Assembly: GCA_900551515.1 (NCBI GenBank)
Contig: URWH01000012.1
Coordinates: 1 to 18,270 of the forward strand
Reading direction: 5' to 3'
DNA length: 18,270 nt
DNA from: an uncultured Porphyromonadaceae bacterium
Lineage (GTDB): Bacteria > Bacteroidota > Bacteroidia > Bacteroidales > Muribaculaceae
A program made the position numbers and the translations under genes. Under the pieces are notes generated by a model. The model saw only the letters and a program-made list of their open reading frames with translations. It did no database searches and was not told the DNA's origin. Below are positions 7,643 through 14,400 of the stretch, one piece after another (position 1 is the first letter of the stretch; every line of letters starts with the position of its first letter).

Positions 7643-8071
7643 TTACAGTTGCTTGCCGAACAGACGGCGGAAAAATCCCGGTTCTTTCTCCGGTTGACCG
7701 TTGCCTTCCGTTTCGGCAAGATAACGGCGATAGTTCCAGCGGTTTGTCACCATCTGGTAGATGGCGCCCCAGTCGGGCAGACCGCCGACATTGCGGTCGT
7801 CGATATAAATGTCGGCATGGATTTTGCGCGGCCCCGTGGAGGCGTTGTCAAACGGATCGTTGCTGTTGACGCAATGAAACTCCAGACCGCGCCGGCGGCA
7901 CCATTCCAAAGCCTCTTCAAGGCGCTGGCCTTCGCGGTAGGTCCAGAGGATGAGAATGTGGCCGTCGGCCTTCAACTGCTTGAGAGCGGCCACGGCAAAC
8001 TGGCGTTCGCGGCCTATACGGGGATATTCATGTTCGACGATCGTGCCGTCGAAATCAACTGCTATTATCAT
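7643..8071 (-). CDS. Small HAD-superfamily hydrolase-like protein
   Basis: A 142-residue protein with HAD-fold motifs. Motif I is VDFDGTIVEH with D6 and D8, a motif II candidate is LILWTYREG (T44), K83 precedes the last strand, and motif IV is DIYIDDRN with D91 and D92. It resembles the small cap-less HAD proteins of Bacteroides of the BT_0820 type, to which no firm substrate has been assigned. The ATG at 8071 overlaps the upxY stop by 4 nt (ATGA). An apparently longer frame up to 8590 is only an open shadow of upxY. It occupies the second operon position, where many Bacteroides capsule loci carry upxZ; it is not similar to what I know of UpxZ. It could be a phosphatase for a sugar phosphate, but that is a guess. 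The C-terminal tail, after about residue 120, is charged and probably flexible. Confidence 0.87.
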   Translation of the reverse strand: MIIAVDFDGTIVEHEYPRIGRERQFAVAALKQLKADGHILILWTYREGQRLEEALEWCRRRGLEFHCVNSNDPFDNASTGPRKIHADIYIDDRNVGGLPDWGAIYQMVTNRWNYRRYLAETEGNGQPEKEPGFFRRLFGKQL

Positions 8072-8811
8072 TTGTCGGTTGCTATCGGTTGGAGAAAACA
8101 TTGCGGGATATAGGCCGTGGCCACTGCGCATACGCCATGCACACGCACTACCAGACGGCGGTCGCCCCGCAGGCGCACTATCTGTCCTTCGGCACCGGCG
8201 AGCGGTCCGCCCGTCACGCGCACGGCGTCGCCTTTGGCAAACCGCTGCGGATCGTCGGCGATGAATTCGAGCCCTTCGGCGCCCGACGACACCACGAGCC
8301 GGAATATTTGCATCTCGCGCTCGCTTATCGCGGCCGGAATCTTCCGTCCCGCCGATTCCCGGCGGTAGAGCATCGCACGGTCGGTGAGCATGCGCGCTGC
8401 CGCTTCGGCCGTGTCGGCGTCGCTTCTGAAAAAGAGCAGCGATGCTATGGCCGGCTTCTGTTGGCGCCGGCGCACACCGTTGCGCTCGGTCACCACAGTC
8501 TGCATCGGTATGTACACCTCGGCTCCGGTCTCGCGTATCTCGGCAGCCGCCGCCTCCGTGCGGTTGAAAAACACCTTCATCGCAAACCACGCCACCCTCC
8601 CTCCGGCGTTACCGCCTTTGGCCGTTGCCGTATCAGCGCCGGCGGCTTTAATGCCTGACGACGCTTCGCCCGACGGTCTCCCGTCGGCGGACAATGCATC
8701 GGGCTGCAACTGGCTTTGCTGCATGGTGCTTTCTTGCAACTGGCTTTGCTGTAGAGCGTTGTGTCGTGATATGTTGTGCTGTGGCTTTGGCATTTCTTCC
8801 ATTCCCTCCAT
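8068..8811 (-). CDS. upxY: UpxY-family transcription antiterminator (NusG paralogue)
   Basis: A NusG-like protein of 247 residues with an NGN domain from W75 (WFAMKVFFNR) to about 172, including VYIPMQTVV and PAIASLLFFRS, and a KOW-type beta-barrel at about 193-230 (FAKGDAVRVTGGPLAGAEG). In Bacteroides, UpxY proteins act as locus-specific antiterminators, binding RNA polymerase in the 5' leader of their own capsule operon and preventing premature stop. Position at the head of a polysaccharide operon after a long leader fits this role. The unusual part is about 74 residues before the NGN domain, Gln/Ser/Ala/Gly-rich and with a short repeat (QQSQLQ twice), which standard UpxY proteins of about 170-180 residues lack. 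ATG at 8811 is the first in frame; 8802 and 8793 are alternatives, and a GGAGGG lies just upstream of them. Its stop overlaps the HAD start by 4 nt. Confidence 0.88.
   Translation of the reverse strand: MEGMEEMPKPQHNISRHNALQQSQLQESTMQQSQLQPDALSADGRPSGEASSGIKAAGADTATAKGGNAGGRVAWFAMKVFFNRTEAAAAEIRETGAEVYIPMQTVVTERNGVRRRQQKPAIASLLFFRSDADTAEAAARMLTDRAMLYRRESAGRKIPAAISEREMQIFRLVVSSGAEGLEFIADDPQRFAKGDAVRVTGGPLAGAEGQIVRLRGDRRLVVRVHGVCAVATAYIPQCFLQPIATDK
8705..8751 (-). repeat. 30-bp-period direct repeat in the 5' part of upxY
   Basis: The 17-base sequence TGCAACTGGCTTTGCTG (given strand) occurs at 8705-8721 and again at 8735-8751. The spacing is 30 bases, or ten codons. It encodes the two QQSQLQ segments at residues 21-26 and 31-36 in the low-complexity N-terminal extension. 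Copy change would be in frame and is likely to be tolerated there. Confidence 0.8.
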
Positions 8812-9003
8812 GTGCGTTTCAAGTGCAGACAGAGGTTCTTCAATAGATCGGGCCGGATGTAGCCTTTGGGGATACGGTTATGACCCGGCTCACGGCACTG
8901 ACCCCGATCCGGGGAAGATGACCGCGATCCATGTAACTATCTCACAGTGTGTTGGTTGTGTGGATATTACATAGCAATGCGACTGCTCGGCGTCGCAGAT
9001 TGG
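8812..9003 (-). promoter_or_regulatory. Leader (5' UTR) of the polysaccharide operon, probable site of UpxY antitermination
   Basis: About 190 nt lie between the predicted transcription start (near 9003) and the upxY ATG, with no clear gene. Three related segments, TGACCCGGCTCA (8881-8892), TGACCCCGATCC (8899-8910) and TGACCGCGATCC (8919-8930, given strand), recur at 18- and 20-base spacing. The middle one forms part of a small GC hairpin (CCCCG / ATC / CGGGG at 8902-8914). No U-run follows the hairpin, so it is not a plain intrinsic terminator. A 30-codon open frame (8932 to 8840) runs across the segments and might be a leader peptide. Long leaders are typical of UpxY-controlled operons; that these repeats are the UpxY target is my inference. 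Confidence 0.5.
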
Positions 9004-9009
9004 TGCTTG

Positions 9010-9040
9010 CAAAGATAGGCATTTTTTGCCACATCCACAA
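9010..9040 (-). promoter_or_regulatory. Bacteroidetes-type sigma-70 promoter for the polysaccharide operon
   Basis: On the minus strand TTG (9038-9040) is followed by 20 bases and then TATCTTTG (9010-9017). This matches the Bacteroidetes -33 TTG and -7 TAnnTTTG elements at the accepted spacing. It lies between the tamL terminator and upxY, in the right direction to start the operon. I saw no inverted repeats on its two sides, so it does not look like an invertible capsule promoter. Confidence 0.65.
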
Positions 9041-9100
9041 TCATTTAATGTTAATTCGCGTAGTCCTTACGCTCAGGAAAGCATAAGGGGAGAAGAACTA

Positions 9101-9122
9101 TAAAAACTGCGGTGTGGCGCAG
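9101..9122 (-). terminator. Rho-independent terminator after tamL
   Basis: On the minus strand CTGCG (9118-9122), a 6-nt loop and CGCAG (9107-9111) form a 5-bp GC-rich stem followed by TTTTTA. The stem begins 4 nt past the tamL stop. It separates the outer-membrane biogenesis genes from the polysaccharide operon promoter just downstream. Confidence 0.7.
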
Positions 9123-9125
9123 CTT

Positions 9126-11429
9126 TCAGAAGGGATAGCCGATGGCAAGGTGGAAGGCGAGGGAGTCCTTGAATTTCGTCATGTTGTAGTAGCCGCGCTT
9201 GCCCGTATCGTAGGGAGCGTGGATGCCTATGCCGAGGTCGCCGCGCACTACGAGCATGCCGATGTCGAAGCGGAGTCCCACGCCGGTACCCACGGCGAGA
9301 TCCTTGAAGAATGTGGAGCCTTTGAGCTTGCCGCCCGGTCGGTCGGGGTCGTTTTTGAGCAGCCACACGTTGCCGGAGTCGAGGAACACCGCTCCATGAA
9401 CAGGACCGAAAATCGGGAAGCGGTATTCGACGTTGAACTCAAATTTAAACGTACCGGTCTGGTCGAAATAGCCGTTCACCTGATCGCGGGGCACGCGGTA
9501 GCTGCCCGGGCCGATGCTGCGCACGGTGAAGGCGCGCACCGAGTTGGCGCCGCCCACATAGAACTGCTCGCTGTAGGGCACCTCCGTCGAGTTGCCGTAG
9601 GCATGTGCCGCGCCGGCGGCCACGCGGCTCACAAGCCAGTTGTCGCCCCACAGGCGCCGGTTCCACACCAGCTGCGTCTGACCTTTGACAAACTGCGAGA
9701 ACGGTGTGCCGAACAGCTCTTTCTCGCCTTTCTTGCCGCATGCCTCGTAGATGCCCCAGAAAATATTGCCGGCTTCCTGAACGGTAAACTGCCAGTTGAT
9801 CGAGTTGTCGCGGTTGATGGTGCGGTCATAGACATAGCTGAACGACATCTGCGGGATAAACTGGCTGCGGAAGCTCTGCGCTATCGCCCGGTTGGCGTCC
9901 ATGATCGAGTCGAATTCGGCGGTGGTGCGCATAAGGTTGACGTAGGTGAGCTTGAAGAGCGTCAGGGAGTTGGTCACGTGGCGTGTGGCGCGCCAGTCGT
10001 AGGTGAAGGCGGCGTTGAACTGCGCCATGTTGAAGTAGTGAGGACGGTTGAGCAGGTCGGCGCCGAGCGTGATGCGCGTCCAGTTGAGCTGACGGCGCGT
10101 GCGCGGGATGAATCGCGGGGCCAGCAGGCGCGGGAACGACAGCGACGTGTTGAGGCCGATCTCGTAGGAGTTGAACACCGAACTGCGCCCGCGACCCGTT
10201 TGCCATTCATAGGTGCCGAAGAGGTCGACGCTCAGCTGCTCGCCGCCGCCGAACACGTTGTGGTTGGTGAGCCGGAGGTCGACACCCGGCCCGAGATAAC
10301 TGTTGGATTTCGAGGTGACGTTGACCTCGACGGCCGCTTCGAGCGGAGCGTCGAAGGTGCAGTCGATCTCAACGTTGAGCCGCCGAGACCCGATGCTGTC
10401 GGGCACCGCGTTGATCTCTATGCCGTTGAATATGCCGAGGCGCGACAGATAGCTCTGCGTGCGGTTCATGTCGCGCACCGAGAATATCTTGCCCTCGCGG
10501 AAGGTGATGCATTCGGGTATGAGCCCTTCGCGCAGGCGCGACGGTTTCATCTGCACCACCATGCCCCGCCGCGTCATGATGGTGTCGGGGGTGCCTCCGC
10601 CTTCGTTGCGGTGGATGCGGGTGGTGATGCTGCCGGTCGTGTAGCTGTCGAGCAGCATGCGCGGGGTGTTCGACGCCAGATCCATGCGCATGGCGATGCG
10701 TCCTTTGCTGATGGTGCTGTCGGCCAGATATTCGATGAATTCGGGCTTGAAGAAATAATATCCCTTGTTGCGCACGGCGTTGGCGATGGTCACGCGCACG
10801 GCGCTGAGCGAGTCGGTGCAGTAGCGGCTGCCGGCACGCAGATAGCTGCTGCGCACGGCCACCGAGTCGATGAGATGGTTCAGCCGGCAGGTGTCGGGCA
10901 ACAGCTCGACGGTGTCGATGAGATATTCCGGGCCGGTGGCCACGCTGTAGAGCACTTTGGCTTTCTTCTTGTTTTTGCCCTGGACGAGGCTGTAGGAGGC
11001 TTTCCCCGAGAAATATCCGTTGTTGGCCAGGATCTGGTCGATCATATGCACGCGCATTTCGGGCCTGACGTCGCTGATAAGCACCGGCTCGCTGACGAGC
11101 TTCTCGTAGAGCCAGTGGCGGAATCCCGACGGCGGATTGCTCCAGTTGTTGTAGACCCACAGCCCCAGCGGAAACGGATAGCGCAGGTAGGGCGAATAGA
11201 GGCAGTTGTTGGGCTTGACATTGACGGCCGAAAGCACGGCGTCGGAGAGGCCGGGCGCCGCATCCTGATCCTTGGAGGGCGTCTGTATGTCGATCTTCTT
11301 GACACCGGTATAGAGGATGTCGTCGGGGCCGAGACGGCGCGTGGTGGAGCAGCCGGCGGCTACGAGCAGCAGCAATGCGGCCGTCAGCAAGGCGGTCAGC
11401 GCATATGTCGGTCGGATGGGCGTGTTCAT
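9126..11429 (-). CDS. tamL: TamL: lipoprotein BamA/TamA-family outer-membrane protein
   Basis: A 767-residue Omp85-superfamily protein, thought to work with TamB in moving lipids or inserting proteins at the outer membrane. The N-terminus is a lipoprotein signal peptide, with a hydrophobic run ALLTAALLLLVAAG and Cys27 in the lipobox VAAGC. This is the mark of the Bacteroidetes TamL variant, as classical TamA is not lipidated. A POTRA-like part follows, then the surface-antigen (D15) barrel. GGANSVRAF near 631 matches the conserved loop-6 (V/I)RG(F/Y) motif with Ala in place of Gly. Then come FNVEYRFPIFG, FLDSGNVWLL, GLRFDIGMLVVRGDLGIGI and a terminal aromatic, GYPF. The true start is ATG at 11429, overlapping the tamB stop by 4 nt. 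The frame is open further upstream to 11861, but that stretch is a shadow of tamB. BamA itself is less likely given the lipobox and the tamB partner. Confidence 0.9.
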   Translation of the reverse strand: MNTPIRPTYALTALLTAALLLLVAAGCSTTRRLGPDDILYTGVKKIDIQTPSKDQDAAPGLSDAVLSAVNVKPNNCLYSPYLRYPFPLGLWVYNNWSNPPSGFRHWLYEKLVSEPVLISDVRPEMRVHMIDQILANNGYFSGKASYSLVQGKNKKKAKVLYSVATGPEYLIDTVELLPDTCRLNHLIDSVAVRSSYLRAGSRYCTDSLSAVRVTIANAVRNKGYYFFKPEFIEYLADSTISKGRIAMRMDLASNTPRMLLDSYTTGSITTRIHRNEGGGTPDTIMTRRGMVVQMKPSRLREGLIPECITFREGKIFSVRDMNRTQSYLSRLGIFNGIEINAVPDSIGSRRLNVEIDCTFDAPLEAAVEVNVTSKSNSYLGPGVDLRLTNHNVFGGGEQLSVDLFGTYEWQTGRGRSSVFNSYEIGLNTSLSFPRLLAPRFIPRTRRQLNWTRITLGADLLNRPHYFNMAQFNAAFTYDWRATRHVTNSLTLFKLTYVNLMRTTAEFDSIMDANRAIAQSFRSQFIPQMSFSYVYDRTINRDNSINWQFTVQEAGNIFWGIYEACGKKGEKELFGTPFSQFVKGQTQLVWNRRLWGDNWLVSRVAAGAAHAYGNSTEVPYSEQFYVGGANSVRAFTVRSIGPGSYRVPRDQVNGYFDQTGTFKFEFNVEYRFPIFGPVHGAVFLDSGNVWLLKNDPDRPGGKLKGSTFFKDLAVGTGVGLRFDIGMLVVRGDLGIGIHAPYDTGKRGYYNMTKFKDSLAFHLAIGYPF

Positions 11430-14400
11430 TGTTTCACTTGGGGTGATGAGGGTTCGGCTTCTGTGTCGGCTGACGGTTTTTTGCGCGGCCCGAAGCGGAA
11501 TATGTCGCGCAGCGAGTTGAGCTTGCGTTTGAGCACGAAGCCCACACCCGTCTGGGTGATCTCGCCTTCGAGGATGCTCTCGTAGCCCACGTGGCGGAAC
11601 AGGCGCACATACATCGAGCCGCTGCGGTTGAGCATATATTCGAAGGAGATATCGTTGATGAGATTCTGCGAGAAGTTTTCGTCGGCGTCGGCATCGGTGG
11701 AGTAGTTGCCGCCTACGATGATTTTGAAGCGGTCGTTGAAGAGCGTCTTCGACATGCGGTAGCTGTAGCTCGTAGTGGTCGATTTGGCACCGTCGGTGGT
11801 GGTGTCGTACTGGTCGATGCCAAACGAAATGTCTACGCCGCGGATGTTGTTGGCCGCCCACGAGTTGAGCTGTGAGGCGAGGAATGCGTAGAGCGGATTG
11901 CCCGACAGGTTGGCGTTGGCTTTGGTGCCCGGGCCCGTGTACTGGTTGTAGAGCAGCATGTTCATGGCCTGGTTGGCGCGCTGGTCGGCCGACATCGACT
12001 GGAGTTCGTTGGAGATGGTGAGATCGTCGTCGGTGCTCAGGTCGAAGGCCACGTTCATGTTCTGCAGGGTGTTGGTGACCGACAGCGTGACGTCGAAGTT
12101 GACGAGGCGCGAGTTCTGCCCCGACTGTGTCACGTTGGCTTTGAGGCGGTCGACGGCGCGGATGTTGAGCGTCGGGTTGAGTATGTCGCCGTTGAACGCT
12201 ATGTAGCTCCCTTCGGTGAACTTGAAGTTCTTTTCCGACATGATGGCCATCGACAGTCCGCCCGTGGAGATCTGCGGCGTGTAGCGCGCGAATCCGCTGT
12301 CGATGGTGTAGCGGCCGGTGAGGCGGCCGTCGCTGCTCATCGGCGTCAGGCTGTAGGTGAAGTTGCCGCTGCCCGACACCGACACTTTGTTCTTGCCGTC
12401 GGGCGACAGGTCGACGTTGAGTGTCGAGCCGCTTTCGATGGCCAGACGGGCGTCGAGGATCACTGAGGTGGTCGGGGCGACGACGGAGTCGGCTTTGGCC
12501 ACGGCGGCCGTGTCGGCAAACTGCACGAATTTCACCATGCCGTCGGCGCTCTGAGGCACTATGGTCTCGATGCCGTCGGTCATCACGTAGGTGACGTTGG
12601 TGCCCGCGAGCAGACCGAGGTCGGCGTTGACGCGCAGCAGGCTGAGCGTGCCTTTGACGGTGGCGTCGAGGTCGATGAACGCCTTGCCGTAGACGTTGGC
12701 GCCGCGCGGGCGGTTGGTGTTGACGATCTGCATGTCGGAGGCGTTCAGAGCCAGCTCGAGGCGTATGTCGGAGAGGCGGCGGGCGTCGACGGTGCCGTTG
12801 ACTCGCAGCGGATTTTTGTTGAGTCCGGCGATGGTGAAGTCGTTGAACCGCACCACGTTGCTGTCAACCGGTATCTTCTCTTCGGAGAAGGCGTAGGAGG
12901 TGCCCGTGATGCCGAGCTTCACAGCTGTCGAGTCGAAGTCGAGGTAGCCGTTGAAGATGGGGTTGGCAAGGTCGCCGGTGATGTCCATCTTGCCGTTGAG
13001 CATGCCCGACATCTGCGCCACATCTTTGGGCAGGAACGGATTGACCACGCGCAGCGGGAAGTGGATCATCGAGAAGTCGAGCAGGAAGGGATGCACGGCC
13101 GTCGAATCGTTGAGATTGCCGGTGGCTGTGATCACTTTGACGCCGTCGACAACGAGCCCCACGTTGGCGCGCAATGCTTTGGTATGGCTCTGGTTGGCCA
13201 CGTCGAGGTCGAGCCGGAAGGTGCCCACGCGCTCGCGGCCGTAGTACAGGTCGGTGAGGTCGACGTTGCCGTTGCCGGTGATCTGCTCTTCGTCCCAGCG
13301 GAAGTGGAGGTCGGCGTCGAGGCTGCCTTTCACAGGCGGCGCGAAGGGCGATATGGAGAGCCATTCGGCGAGGCTGATGTTCTGAAGCTGCACCACCACA
13401 TCTTCCTGCCCGGTGGCGAGGGTGTCGGAGCGGTGCTCGGTGAACAGACGCACGGCGCTGCTGTCGGACGATAGCTTCAGGTTGGCGTCGAGATGCCGGT
13501 GCACGAAGTCGTATCTTACAGTGTTGTCGTTGTTGATAGTCCACTGCTTGTAGGCGATGGTGGGCCGCGTGGGAACGAGCTTCACGGTCACCGTCGAATC
13601 TGTCATCGTGGCTGTGGCGCCGAAGAAGAATCCCTGCCGCTTTTTGATGTCGGCCTGCTTGAACAGCACTGCCGTCTTGTCGGCTGATAGATAGCCGTTG
13701 AGCTGGACGTGGGCGAAGTCGTCGAGCGTGCCGGGCTGATTGTCGATGTTGAATTTGTACACGAAGAAGCGGTCGTGCTGCCGGGCGTCGAAGCGTATGG
13801 CGTCGAGCCGCGTCGAACCGGTGGCGAAGCCGTTGACGGCCGCCTGTGCCGTGATCACGGAGTCGTTGCTGAATTTCAGGCTGGCGTCGCTGAAGGTGAT
13901 GTAGGATGTCTCCTGCAGATATGATGCCACTGGGTTGTTTCTGCCCGAGGTGATCTCGGCCGACAGCTGCGGGAGCGTGCGCTGCAGCAGCGGCACATCA
14001 AAATTCATGTCGGCGGTCTGGCGCATGATCTCATCGCCGGTGGCCGACAGCCGTGCCATAAGCGTGTCGAGACCGCATAATGCTGTGGCGCTGGCGCGGA
14101 AATCGCCGGCATCGATGTCGGCGCGGGTCAGCGTGTCGGTGGTGTGGAATTTAGCTGTGGCGTCGGGCACGCTGATGATGTCGGTACCGGCGTTCCATGT
14201 AAGGCGGGTGATGCTGAGTTCGGCATCCGTGTCGCCGTTGCGTGGGTTGTAGTGCCCCGAGGTGTAGAGGTCGGTCGAGCCGTTCATCGTATCGTCACTG
14301 AATCCGAGAGCCCGGAGGTCGAGGTGGCGGATGTCGCCCGACAGATCCCAGTCATAGCCGTCGGCGGTGGCCCACGCCGTCAGGTCGGCGTCGAAATCGG

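Noticed and set aside
7624..7719. Extended N-terminus of the FrhB-like protein
   Set aside because: The 32 extra residues are basic and unlike the family, and overlap the HAD gene; the ATG at 7623 directly precedes the iron-sulfur motif.
8072..8590. Longer HAD-protein frame extending into upxY
   Set aside because: The added sequence is an Arg-rich shadow of upxY; the DFDGT motif normally lies at the very N-terminus, as with the start at 8071.
8941..9100. Invertible promoter as in Bacteroides capsule loci
   Set aside because: No pair of inverted repeats flanking the promoter could be found by eye, and no invertase gene is in the window.
9114..11585. Very long open frame on the plus strand (823 codons)
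   Set aside because: It lies opposite tamL and the end of tamB, is rich in Ala/Val/Glu/His/Arg as expected of an antisense shadow in GC-rich DNA, and shows no known domain. The minus-strand genes show clear family motifs.
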